14,213 nucleotides of DNA, taken from positions 1-14,213 of the forward strand of contig CAYFRM010000088.1 in assembly GCA_964345635.1 (NCBI GenBank), read 5' to 3'. Positions 1 to 6,574 of the stretch are shown piece by piece. Each line of letters starts with the position of its first letter. Position 1 is the first letter of the stretch. The notes below the pieces were generated by a model. The model had not been told where the DNA came from. It did not search any database and worked only from the letters and a program-made list of their open reading frames with translations. Both the position numbers and the translations under genes were made by a program. This DNA is from WVXT01 sp964345635. Lineage in GTDB: Bacteria > UBA6262 > WVXT01.

Positions 1-980
1 TCTACTTTAGAGAAGTCTATGTCTTTCTCAATTCTGGAGGCCTCGAAAAAGAGTTGGAAATTGGGGTATTTCCCCCTCACCCTGACCCTCTCCCCCGCGG
101 GGAGAGGAGAATCAACCAGTAGGTGATAGAGGTGGTGGGAGTATTGGGTGAGGGAGATTCTCTTTTTCTGGTAGGATTCTATCTTCGCTTCTAAATCTCT
201 TAATCTCTTGTTATACAGGCGGGCTTTCAGCGGGTTAATCTCTTCCTGAACTTTCCCCAGATAATTCCTTAAACTTTCCCCTGAAGAGATGCCTTCGTCA
301 AAGGCTTTTAAGTTCTTCTCATATGCCCGTTTATCCTCCACTCCGTAAATGCTTACAACCTGTTCCTTCTCATCTCCGGTTATGGCAAAATATTCCTCTC
401 CGGTGATTTTCCCTTCCTTGAGAAACTCGCTGGCTAGCTCATCCTTTGTGTTCTTTTCAGGGAAAGTGGAGGGAAGTGTTGTGTCCACAAGACCGGTGGA
501 ACCTTCAACACATATCAAAAGAGGCAGGGTAGATTCTTTAGCTACGCCCTTCTGGAGATATTTCAGGATATTGGCGCTGTTCAATTGGGCTTCCGGACTG
601 GAATGGGCATCCTGGATGTGGATAATCAGTCTATTCCCTATCTCTTGTCGCTTATTGCTTGTTGCTTGCGTATGGACTTCTTTTACTGTGCCGTACTGGG
701 AAGGAACGGTGAATAGATTTTGCGGTGTGATAAGTGAGGATACTTCTCCTGCTACGTCTTTCTCTTCTAACTTCTTTCCTAAGTCTTTGCGTTTATCTGA
801 TGGGTGAGGCTTTTCCTGGGTAGCAAGGAGTTTCTGCCTGGCTTTACGCCTCTCTGTCCAGAAACTTCTATCCGGCAGGGAGGCTCCCACTACCTGGGTG
901 AAGAAAAATACGCTGCTAACGACAAGCGCCAGGATTCTAAGCCATATTTTATTTGCCCTGCTATACCACCAAGCTACCAT
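1..980 (-). CDS. Secreted or membrane-anchored protein of unknown function, open at the window edge
   Basis: The reading frame starts at ATG 980 and stays open for 326 codons to base 1, so the C-terminus is missing. A purine-rich AAGGGGA lies just upstream of the start. Residues 12-33 form a hydrophobic segment after KIWLR, a signal peptide or N-terminal anchor. Residues 40-110 are charged and low complexity. A conserved-looking core follows: LIIHIQDAHSSPEAQ (118-132), ICVEGSTGLVD (156-166) and a helical, charged region to about 275. The HIQDAH plus VEG pattern recalls secreted proteins I associate with Omnitrophota-like genomes. A relation to the TraB/ChaN/Tiki fold is only a guess, so no function is assigned. 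Residues 291-303 (SPLPAGERVRVRG) are encoded by an inserted palindromic repeat. The gene lies behind a predicted c-di-GMP riboswitch, which suggests a surface, adhesion or lifestyle role. Confidence 0.85.
   Translation of the reverse strand, partial: MVAWWYSRANKIWLRILALVVSSVFFFTQVVGASLPDRSFWTERRKARQKLLATQEKPHPSDKRKDLGKKLEEKDVAGEVSSLITPQNLFTVPSQYGTVKEVHTQATSNKRQEIGNRLIIHIQDAHSSPEAQLNSANILKYLQKGVAKESTLPLLICVEGSTGLVDTTLPSTFPEKNTKDELASEFLKEGKITGEEYFAITGDEKEQVVSIYGVEDKRAYEKNLKAFDEGISSGESLRNYLGKVQEEINPLKARLYNKRLRDLEAKIESYQKKRISLTQYSHHLYHLLVDSPLPAGERVRVRGKYPNFQLFFEASRIEKDIDFSKV
74..154. repeat. Palindromic repeat inside a coding sequence, read in frame
   Basis: The inner hairpin has arms CCTCTCCCC (87-95) and GGGGAGAGG (99-107) around a 3-base loop. 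Outer arms CCCTCACCC (74-82) and GGGTGAGGG (146-154) are perfectly complementary across it. On the minus strand the inner part is translated in frame as SPLPAGERVRVRG. This peptide is familiar from a widespread intergenic repeat of the CCTCACCCTGACCCTCTCCC type. The outer right arm may be chance, since it falls in otherwise plausible protein sequence. Confidence 0.7.
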
Positions 981-993
981 TATTTCCCCTTCT

Positions 994-1018
994 GTAGGGG
1001 TTCGATTCATCGAACCCC
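994..1018 (+). repeat. GTAG-headed hairpin repeat, family D
   Basis: GTAG (994-997) runs into a perfect 9-bp stem, GGGGTTCGA (997-1005) with TCGAACCCC (1010-1018), and a TTCA loop. It lies in the leader of the left-edge gene, between the riboswitch terminator and the start codon. The GTAG-plus-stem design matches the other repeat families here. Confidence 0.75.
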
Positions 1019-1025
1019 TTTCCCG

Positions 1026-1050
1026 GGGGCGTCATAAATGTCGCCCCTAC
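1026..1050 (-). repeat. GTAG-headed hairpin repeat, variant of family B
   Basis: Read on the minus strand it begins GTAG and forms a stem of GGGCG with CGCCC, extended by CA/TG after one mismatch, around a short TTTA loop. It keeps the CGCCCCTAC end of family B but lacks the CACGGAGT loop. It is placed next to the family D hairpin in the same leader. Confidence 0.6.
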
Positions 1051-1060
1051 ATTGGTGTTA

Positions 1061-1120
1061 CAAATAAAAAAGGCCGGACTACATATAACGGTATTTCTAC
1101 TCGTTATCGGCAGCCCGGCC
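1061..1120 (-). terminator. Intrinsic terminator forming the riboswitch expression platform
   Basis: On the minus strand GGCCGG (1120-1115) pairs with CCGGCC (1077-1072). An inner helix joins ATAACG (1107-1102) to CGTTAT (1090-1085). The stem is followed at once by TTTTTTATTTG (1071-1061). The 5' arm GGCCGGGCTGCCG is also the last helix of the adjoining aptamer, so the two folds exclude each other. A ligand-stabilised aptamer should therefore block termination. Confidence 0.85.
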
Positions 1121-1205
1121 GGTTCAACTGCTACGATTGTCTATCTAAGTAACCCCGAGGCTTTGCGCCCCCTGATTGCTCAGGGTTTGCCTTTTCGGGA
1201 TATTA
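1105..1205 (-). ncRNA. Cyclic-di-GMP-I (GEMM-I) riboswitch aptamer
   Basis: Read on the minus strand, this stretch has the ordered GEMM-I landmarks. GGCAAACC (1191-1184) is followed by a stem CCCTGA/TCAGGG capped by the GNRA tetraloop GCAA (1179-1176). The conserved GCGCAAAGCCTC (1168-1157) comes next. A second hairpin runs from GGGGTTACTT to AGTTGAACC (1156-1121), and a short GGCCGGGCTGCC helix (1120-1109) closes the aptamer. In known class I switches the GNRA loop docks into the second hairpin and c-di-GMP binds at the junction. The RNA lies upstream of, and in the same direction as, the left-edge gene, with a terminator directly after it. Recognition is by motif order and base pairing; the exact outer helix ends are approximate. 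Confidence 0.88.
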
Positions 1206-1269
1206 AATTATCTCCAAAGAACGTTGTTTCTCTTTAAGAATCTTTTGGTGATATTAGTATATAACACGC

Positions 1270-1298
1270 GTATTACAAATGTGTAAAAGAATTGTAAA
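1270..1298 (-). promoter_or_regulatory. Sigma70-like promoter for the riboswitch transcript
   Basis: The minus strand shows TTTACA (1298-1293), a 17-base spacer and TAATAC (1275-1270). An A+T-rich tract lies upstream (1299-1316) and could act as an UP element. Transcription would begin near 1263, about 60 nt before the aptamer core. A second possible -10 (TATACT) lies a few bases downstream. Confidence 0.55.
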
Positions 1299-1324
1299 AT
1301 TTTTGTAAAATTTTGAGTGGTTTT

Positions 1325-3157
1325 TTATCGACTGCGGGGTTTTGAGGTGAGCCAGATTACGGCTGGGCCTAAAACGAAGGAGGCTGTGAATGGAGATAAG
1401 AATATTGCCACGATAGGGCGAAAAAGCCCCAGGGTCGCGGCAAATGTCAGCAGAATTCCCAGTATAGTGGAGGGCAATAATTTTCTATATGTTTGATATA
1501 AGGAGACATTGGCTGTCTCTATTTCTCCCATTGCGCCTGTCTTCCATACAAACGGCCTGCCGCGAATTTGACTATTCAGATTCTTGATTAACGCCCAGGG
1601 TTTATATACCAGATCAAGTAGATGTATGAGAAAAGAGACAACTGTGGCGAAAATCCCCTCTTTTAAAATGGTGAAGATGCTCTTTTCGGGTTCCGGGATC
1701 TCCAATTCATATGTTTTGCGCTTAAGTCTGTTTACTATAGGAGCAATGAATCTGGGAATTAAGATGCTAAGAACCAGGATGCCCCCAATCAAATAGAAGA
1801 ATAGTCTGGGTCTGGCCATAGTCGCCAGACCAGGAACCATCCAGGATAAGGAAGTGCCTATTAGCCAGAGGGAGAAAGTGAGGTTGCCTATCAGCAATCT
1901 CACCAGCGCATAAAGATGAGACTTCCTTCCCGGCTCGAACTTCTTGAATACAAATTGACCAACCGTTTCCATGTCACCCCATCCCCACTGAGCACTTCTC
2001 GTGAGTTCCGATAACTTATTGGAAAATGTCTTCTCATAAATATATACGTCTTCTACAAGGGCTGTCCAGGCTCTGAGGGCTTCCTGGAAATCGTGGCTCG
2101 CTGCCTTGCCGGGATGGATGGCTTCTCTCTTTATGACGTCTTGGACATAGCCTTCTATTTGCATTGCGCCCTTGCCGAAAAATGGGGAAAAATGGTACAT
2201 TCTCCATCTGGCTATGGGGTCGAACCTAATCATCTCGCGGGCCAGCAGGTTCAATTTGATGTAACTGTCCTCATCGGGATTCGATACTTCTATTGCCGGT
2301 TGATATATGACAATTTCCCTATTCTCCGGATGGAGAACCTTGGCGGCAATCTTCCTTATTGAACCCTTCGGCCAGACGTTGTCTGCATCGCAGACTATCG
2401 ATATTTCTGGCTTTTCACCCTCTCTAATCGTCACTTCTCTGCCATTTGTAATGTCCTCTTTTGTGCCCTCTATGCCCAGTCCCTTAATATCGCCAATGAT
2501 TTCGTCAAAGATAGGTTCTTGAGGATTTCTCGTGCCTTTGGTCCACTTTTCCCACCTTCTACCGACATAAGTTTTAGGTCTCGTCCAGCCTTCGTAGAGT
2601 AACATAATAGCATCCTGATAGATGCCAAGTTTCTTGAAGAAGTCACTCCTGGGATTGCGGTGGAAGTAAAAGACTACGTCCTCGCCGAATTGTGTCTCTA
2701 AGTCTTTAATCATCTCTCTCGTTCTCTGTTTGACCGCCTCGTCCCTTGTATTGTCTATGACAATGAATTTTATGTTCCGATTCTTTTCCTGATTATTTTG
2801 AATGTCCTGTTTCATACTTTCTATAAGGGTTTCCATCTCCCCCACACTCTTGGCAAAAACAGGACGGAAAAAGAGTATTTTCACATTATCGGGTATTCCG
2901 TTCTCAAGGACGTCTTCTCTCTCTTTTAGAATAAGAGGTTTGGTAAAGAGGTAGATAAAAAAGTTAACCATAACGCTCGCCACACCGTAGACAATGTAGG
3001 CATAGAGGGGAAGCATGAGAACGGCAAAAAGAGTATTCCATTGGAAACAGAGAAAATAGAGGCAGGTCGCAATCATAACCAGAACCAATTTTGAAAGGTT
3101 ATAAAGTGCTAACTTGTATGGAGGAACGAAAGAGAAGGAGTGTTCTCTTTTATCCAT
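1325..3157 (-). CDS. Polytopic family 2 glycosyltransferase, OpgH/NdvB-like glucan synthase
   Basis: This 610-residue inner-membrane protein has hydrophobic segments at about 17-75, a cytosolic catalytic region at about 90-415 and C-terminal membrane segments (about 418-440, 452-475, 500-518, 560-605). Family 2 signatures are CDAD (256-259, the DxD nucleotide-sugar/metal site), FGKGAM (327-332), SHDF (354-357, with the likely catalytic Asp) and RSAQWGWGD (387-395). The last takes the place of the usual Q/RxxRW motif and has Q where R is expected. SHDFxEAL with a downstream RxxxWxxGD resembles OpgH (MdoH) and the GT84 part of NdvB, enzymes that make periplasmic beta-glucans. The glucan product is inferred. 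It is shorter than E. coli OpgH. It has its own strong promoter, and a GH144-like enzyme gene lies upstream beyond a toxin-antitoxin pair. The Shine-Dalgarno sequence is weak. Confidence 0.85.
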   Translation of the reverse strand: MDKREHSFSFVPPYKLALYNLSKLVLVMIATCLYFLCFQWNTLFAVLMLPLYAYIVYGVASVMVNFFIYLFTKPLILKEREDVLENGIPDNVKILFFRPVFAKSVGEMETLIESMKQDIQNNQEKNRNIKFIVIDNTRDEAVKQRTREMIKDLETQFGEDVVFYFHRNPRSDFFKKLGIYQDAIMLLYEGWTRPKTYVGRRWEKWTKGTRNPQEPIFDEIIGDIKGLGIEGTKEDITNGREVTIREGEKPEISIVCDADNVWPKGSIRKIAAKVLHPENREIVIYQPAIEVSNPDEDSYIKLNLLAREMIRFDPIARWRMYHFSPFFGKGAMQIEGYVQDVIKREAIHPGKAASHDFQEALRAWTALVEDVYIYEKTFSNKLSELTRSAQWGWGDMETVGQFVFKKFEPGRKSHLYALVRLLIGNLTFSLWLIGTSLSWMVPGLATMARPRLFFYLIGGILVLSILIPRFIAPIVNRLKRKTYELEIPEPEKSIFTILKEGIFATVVSFLIHLLDLVYKPWALIKNLNSQIRGRPFVWKTGAMGEIETANVSLYQTYRKLLPSTILGILLTFAATLGLFRPIVAIFLSPFTASFVLGPAVIWLTSKPRSR

Positions 3158-3179
3158 TTAGATCTTTCTCATTTAATCG

Positions 3180-3197
3180 GGCACCATTAATGGCGCC
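3180..3197. repeat. Inverted repeat near the ribosome site of the glycosyltransferase gene
   Basis: GGCACCATTAATGGCGCC is a near-perfect palindrome (one G-T type mismatch) ending about 23 bases upstream of the glycosyltransferase start. It would form a hairpin in the leader RNA. No regulator is recognised. Confidence 0.4.
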
Positions 3198-3208
3198 GTT
3201 AAACTCCT

Positions 3209-3232
3209 GTAGCCGCAAAGCGCCAGCTTTGC
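3209..3232 (+). repeat. GTAG-headed hairpin repeat, family C, copy 1
   Basis: GTAGCC precedes GCAAAGC (3215-3221), the loop GCCA and GCTTTGC (3226-3232). The same element recurs at 14116-14140. A run of T follows on the plus strand, but no plus-strand gene needs a terminator here. Confidence 0.75.
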
Positions 3233-3241
3233 CTTTTTCTT

Positions 3242-3351
3242 GGGCGACCACGGAGTGTCGCCCCTACGTCATTCCTGGGTTGCGGGCGACCACGGAGTGT
3301 TGCCCCTACGTCATTCCTCGGTTGCGGGCAACTACGAAGTGTCGCCCCTAC
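3242..3351 (-). repeat. Three tandem family B hairpins with a 42-bp period
   Basis: Copies start at 3242, 3284 and 3326, exactly 42 bp apart, with the spacer (containing CGTCATTCC and TTGCG) also repeated. Each has arms of the GGGCGAC/GTCGCCC type around CACGGAGT and ends CCTAC, so it begins GTAG on the minus strand. Copy 2 has GTTGCCC and copy 3 has GGGCAAC with loop TACGAAGT. A degenerate fourth piece, resembling the start of family A, lies at 3365-3380. The array sits in the predicted 5' leader of the glycosyltransferase mRNA. With the family C hairpin and the palindrome it accounts for most of the 325-base gap at 3158-3482. Confidence 0.85.
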
Positions 3352-3414
3352 GTCATTCCCGCAGGGGGCGGACTCTGTCCATTTTTTTTCGAAATCATTA
3401 TTTCTATATTTCAT

Positions 3415-3443
3415 ATTATATTTTTTCTACCGCACGTTGTCAA
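3415..3443 (-). promoter_or_regulatory. Perfect consensus sigma70 promoter for the glycosyltransferase gene
   Basis: The minus strand shows TTGACA (3443-3438), a 17-base spacer and TATAAT (3420-3415). Both hexamers and the spacing match consensus. Transcription would start near 3408 and give a leader of about 250 nt to the ATG at 3157. It lies directly downstream of the HEPN gene and uncouples the glycosyltransferase from that module. Confidence 0.8.
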
Positions 3444-3482
3444 TAAACAAATCATTTATTTGCAGATCAGGATTATAGAGGA

Positions 3483-3890
3483 TTATCCTATGTTTGAAAC
3501 AACCCAGTTATGAAATCTCTCCGTGAGCTTCAGTATTTCCAGAGCCTCTTTCTGAGTAAAATCTCTATTTTCATATTTAATTATGCTTTTTTTGACCAAA
3601 ATCTTTCTCAGGGTTTCGCGTTTAGATTTGGCATCAGGCAATTTTACAGAAGTCGATAGCAAATCAATTACTGCTAAGTGATCATCACTGGTAGAACGAA
3701 TACCTGCATAGAACACAAGCATTGCATCAGAGGAAGAAATTGCACAGTGGACAGCGTTTAAACCCACAGCATTCCACTTTTCCTTCTTTTTTGCCAGGAG
3801 CATTACATCATAAAACTCACTCGCCTTTTTGAGGTAGGTTCTATATTCACTTCTTTTTATTGCTTTTGTCTTTATCTTCTTAGCCACCAT
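3483..3890 (-). CDS. HEPN-domain protein, probable toxin partner of the nucleotidyltransferase
   Basis: This 135-residue, mostly helical, lysine-rich protein has the look of HEPN domains. It begins with a helix containing YRTYLKKASEFYDVM (16-30), then AVHCAISSSDAMLVFYAGIR (46-65) and DDHLAVIDLL (69-78). It ends with the common HEPN tail KYENRDFTQKEALEI (105-119) and ERFHNWV (124-130). The middle resembles the SAV_6107-like branch. The classic RNase motif Rx4-6H is not clearly present, so nuclease activity is uncertain. The ATG directly follows the TAA stop of the HTH-nucleotidyltransferase gene (3893-3891), which implies translational coupling. HEPN toxins paired with MNT enzymes are known: the MNT partner can AMPylate the HEPN protein to silence it (type VII). 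Whether this pair does so is inference. Confidence 0.75.
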   Translation of the reverse strand: MVAKKIKTKAIKRSEYRTYLKKASEFYDVMLLAKKKEKWNAVGLNAVHCAISSSDAMLVFYAGIRSTSDDHLAVIDLLSTSVKLPDAKSKRETLRKILVKKSIIKYENRDFTQKEALEILKLTERFHNWVVSNIG

Positions 3891-4514
3891 TTACAATAAC
3901 TCCCTTAAAGGTTTGCCAAAGAGTAATCTATGAGACTTTAGGATATTCTTCGCCAAAGCAAGGCCTTTTCTATATTTTAACTTGAATTCCTCAATGGTCT
4001 GAATGTAACTTGAGATTGTATTACCAAATTTACCTATAATCTTCTCATTTACCTTTCCAAAATTCTCTTCAACTTTTCTTTTATCTTCTGGCTTCCTTAC
4101 CAATACCAAGAGGTCTATGTCGCTGGTAGGTCGTTCCTTTCCCTTCTTTATACTTCCAAAGACTGCTATACAGGCTATATCGTTTATCACAAGAGAAGGA
4201 ATATTTCTTACTATAGCCCTATATACATTATCAGGGATTTTGCTTTCCTTTTCAAACAGGGGTTTAAGGAGGTCTGAGATGATGAGGTTCTCTTTGTTCA
4301 ACCGGTAAAGATAGCTCTTACCTACACTTCTGAGCAAAAGCGCCCCTTCGTTATTGAGTTCTCGAAGAGCTTTATGGCAGGCCGCAGGGCTCACATCTAT
4401 CTCGTGGGCAATCTGACGGCCGCTCCACTCTGCCTCCGTCTTGCAGAGAAAACGTAAAATCTTGATTCTTACTTCGTTACTTAAAATCCTATCTAATGGG
4501 TCGTGTACTCTCAT
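3891..4514 (-). CDS. Winged-helix DNA-binding domain fused to an MNT-type nucleotidyltransferase, probable antitoxin and repressor
   Basis: In this 207-residue protein, residues 5-75 form a winged helix of ArsR/MarR type: LSNEVRIKILRFL (11-23), a recognition helix near SPAACHKALREL (42-53) and a wing around GKSYLYRL (65-72). Residues 112-210 carry a minimal nucleotidyltransferase: AVFGSIKKGKERPTSDIDLL holds GS (120-121) and the metal-binding SDID (131-134) of the polymerase-beta superfamily. It is cotranscribed with, and abuts, the HEPN gene. A GAGGTG ribosome site lies 5 bases before the ATG. The promoter overlaps GTTTAC palindromes, suggesting that the fused HTH represses its own operon. 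Both genes look more A+T-rich than their neighbours and separate a glucanase gene from a glycosyltransferase gene, which fits acquisition by transfer. Confidence 0.85.
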   Translation of the reverse strand: MRVHDPLDRILSNEVRIKILRFLCKTEAEWSGRQIAHEIDVSPAACHKALRELNNEGALLLRSVGKSYLYRLNKENLIISDLLKPLFEKESKIPDNVYRAIVRNIPSLVINDIACIAVFGSIKKGKERPTSDIDLLVLVRKPEDKRKVEENFGKVNEKIIGKFGNTISSYIQTIEEFKLKYRKGLALAKNILKSHRLLFGKPLRELL

Positions 4515-4530
4515 AAAATCACCTCTTTTC

Positions 4531-4572
4531 TATGTTTACTACCGTAAACATATGTTTACGAATCTAAACATA
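4531..4572. promoter_or_regulatory. Interleaved GTTTAC palindromes, likely operator of the HTH-MNT/HEPN operon
   Basis: Four half-sites alternate in direction. TATGTTTAC (4531-4539) pairs with GTAAACATA (4544-4552). GTAAACATATGTTTAC (4544-4559) is a perfect 16-bp palindrome. TATGTTTA (4551-4558) pairs with TAAACATA (4565-4572). They run from the -10 box through the start of transcription towards the ribosome site, an ideal place for repression by the winged-helix product. Confidence 0.8.
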
Positions 4573-4600
4573 ATATACTATCCTTATAGATTGATGTCAA
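4572..4600 (-). promoter_or_regulatory. Sigma70 promoter of the HTH-MNT/HEPN operon
   Basis: The minus strand shows TTGACA (4600-4595), a 17-base spacer and TATATT (4577-4572). The -10 box touches the outermost operator half-site. Transcription would begin near 4565, inside the operator cluster, about 50 nt before the ATG at 4514. Confidence 0.8.
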
Positions 4601-4610
4601 GGGCAAAAAT

Positions 4611-6557
4611 TTATCTGATGACGGCCATTTTCTTTCTGTCCGCAGCCACGCCATTTTCCCGCAAAAGTACTATGTATATTCCCGAACTTACCTGTCTCTC
4701 CCCTCTATTCTTTCCCTCCCAGGTGGTTTGATGCTCTCCCTCCGATCTAAATCCTTCGTTCCATTTCCTTACCAGTTCGCCGGTAATATTATAGATTTCA
4801 ATTATTACATTTGCCTCTCTATTTAAATTGTAGGAAATTGTGGCTGTGTGATCTTTTGCCGGATAGAACGGATTGGGATAGATCTTATTTAGCTTGCTCT
4901 TTTTCCTCACAGAAAAAGCAGCGGCGCTACTGGAAACAATCGACTTATTTCCCATATCATCTACTGCCCTGATGGCAAAATAGTATCTTTTCCCCGGATT
5001 CAGGTTACTTATCGTGAAAGTCTCCTTTTCTCCTGCATCTTTGGGAGTCGGTTCACCTGTCACGTCATTGGCTCCGGACCAGGTGGCATAGTTATTTATT
5101 TCCTGTTCCGAATAACGTATTATGTATTCGCTCGCCTTGCCTATGTTTTCGTCATCTCCCGGAGCAGTCCATTCCAATACCACCTCGCCGGTATTGGAAC
5201 CTGCTTCTGTTTTAAGGTTTATCTTTTCTGGCCGGGTATTATCTCCCGTGTCGGAAAATCCCATCTTGTTCAGAGCGTCGGTAACGTAAGGACTCTGCAT
5301 AAAGATATCCCAGACCATTCCCGTTCTGTGATTTTCAATGGCTAACATTATTGCGCCTTGACTTATTCCAATTGCATCGTCTGAACGCCAATCCGGACTT
5401 CGGTCAAGATTGAACCCATCGCAAAATCCGTATTTGCCCCAGATGTCACTTTTGTAATTATCGTACATATACTTCAACGCTTCTATTGACTCCTCTGGCG
5501 CAAAGATTATGGAGCCTGCTGATGCTGCAGGTTGCACTGTGCCGTCGTCATTAAGACCTCCTCCCGGCTCCGCTCCGTAGGCAGTATAACCGCCGTCAGG
5601 ATCGTCTCCTGCAGTTAAACCCCAGCATTCAGAACTATAAGTAGCGTAATAATCGTCGCCATCGTTTTCCGTATCATCGTGGTAGTCAATGCAGAACTGT
5701 CTATTTGCTAAAGTAGCCTTCCTTGAATTTTCAAAACAGTCGGTGCCTGCATACTCTTTTCGCCGGAAATCAACCCAGATGTGCGGATACTGGTGCACAA
5801 ACAAAGGGTTATTAGGCCAACAATAAATTAAGTTATACCCGGCATAAGTGCCATTCGGCCTTGTCATATCGGTCCAGCAATCTGTGTTTTTGGGATGCGT
5901 GGGTGAACCTATTGCCAACACGTCAAGAAGAACTCCCTCGTTGAAACTGTCCCAGTAAGACCCGCCAAATCCTGTTTCGGGTGTCCAGGACATATTCACA
6001 AATTTGGTACCGTTACTCATCCATTGCCAATCTGCTGCCCGGTATAGTTCATCGGCTACGGTTTCAATTTCTGTGCCTTTGAAATATTGGCCCGCAAACA
6101 GGGCGCCGGCAAGGAGGATAGTTGTGTCAATAGAAGAGACTTCACAACCACCGTAGCGAGCTCCGGTATCCATATTGAGCCAGTGGTAAAAGAACCCGTG
6201 CTCATTTTCTACAGGGCCGTCTCTAAATGTTTTAAGAGTTTTCAAAATACGGCCGTAAGCCTCGTTATAACTTATCCATCCCCGGCTATGAGCTACACAT
6301 ATTGCGGTCAATCCAAATCCCACTGAGGCAATACTTGAATGATTATATATATCGGAAGTGAAATTCCTCGCTCTGTCCTGAATCAGTCCATTGTCGGGAT
6401 TTGCCTCGTTCCAGAAGAACCAGAAAGTTTCCTCTTCCACCATATCGAGGAATTCCTCGTCAGTCATCCCCCGGGCAGGAAATCCCGTCAGAAGGCTCAA
6501 TTGAATAAAAAATAGGAGAGCGAAAAAGACTCTCCTAATGTTTATATTTTTTCTCAT
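4611..6557 (-). CDS. Secreted GH144/glucoamylase-family glucanase with fibronectin-III and FlgD-like domains
   Basis: This 648-residue exported enzyme has a signal peptide (1-30, basic RKNINIRR then a hydrophobic stretch). Residues 34-435 match the glucoamylase/GH144 (PF10091) pattern: FWFFW (45-49), NGLIQDRA (56-63), SIASVGFGLTA (75-85), EVSSIDTTILLAG (139-151) and YPHIWVDFR (257-265). The family includes endo-beta-1,2-glucanases and the glucoamylase-like part of NdvB, so beta-1,2-glucan or a related glucan is the best substrate guess. A fibronectin type III domain follows (about 442-550, with NLNPGKRYYFAIRAVD). A FlgD-Ig/T9SS-like domain (about 558-648) comes last: YPNPFYP, IYNITGELV, SGIY and the tail KKMAVIR. 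The secreted three-module protein ends in the same kind of domain. The ribosome site is weak (AGGA two bases before ATG). Confidence 0.85.
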   Translation of the reverse strand: MRKNINIRRVFFALLFFIQLSLLTGFPARGMTDEEFLDMVEEETFWFFWNEANPDNGLIQDRARNFTSDIYNHSSIASVGFGLTAICVAHSRGWISYNEAYGRILKTLKTFRDGPVENEHGFFYHWLNMDTGARYGGCEVSSIDTTILLAGALFAGQYFKGTEIETVADELYRAADWQWMSNGTKFVNMSWTPETGFGGSYWDSFNEGVLLDVLAIGSPTHPKNTDCWTDMTRPNGTYAGYNLIYCWPNNPLFVHQYPHIWVDFRRKEYAGTDCFENSRKATLANRQFCIDYHDDTENDGDDYYATYSSECWGLTAGDDPDGGYTAYGAEPGGGLNDDGTVQPAASAGSIIFAPEESIEALKYMYDNYKSDIWGKYGFCDGFNLDRSPDWRSDDAIGISQGAIMLAIENHRTGMVWDIFMQSPYVTDALNKMGFSDTGDNTRPEKINLKTEAGSNTGEVVLEWTAPGDDENIGKASEYIIRYSEQEINNYATWSGANDVTGEPTPKDAGEKETFTISNLNPGKRYYFAIRAVDDMGNKSIVSSSAAAFSVRKKSKLNKIYPNPFYPAKDHTATISYNLNREANVIIEIYNITGELVRKWNEGFRSEGEHQTTWEGKNRGERQVSSGIYIVLLRENGVAADRKKMAVIR

Positions 6558-6574
6558 TGTCCTAATCAGCTTTT

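Noticed and set aside
349..807. Plus-strand open frame of 152 codons
   Set aside because: It is the shadow of the minus-strand gene at 1-980, which has a signal segment, a start with a ribosome site and a riboswitch upstream.
1140..1237. Small plus-strand frames over the riboswitch
   Set aside because: The region is explained by conserved RNA structure on the minus strand, and the frames have no convincing ribosome sites.
3215..3240. Family C hairpin followed by T run as a plus-strand terminator
   Set aside because: No plus-strand gene ends here, and the same hairpin at 14122-14139 lacks a T run, so it is better read as a repeat.
3199..3414. Minus-strand frame with repeated NDVGATLR peptides
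   Set aside because: The peptides come from the 42-bp hairpin array (42 is divisible by 3). Its ATG overlaps the TATAAT box, so that promoter could not express it.
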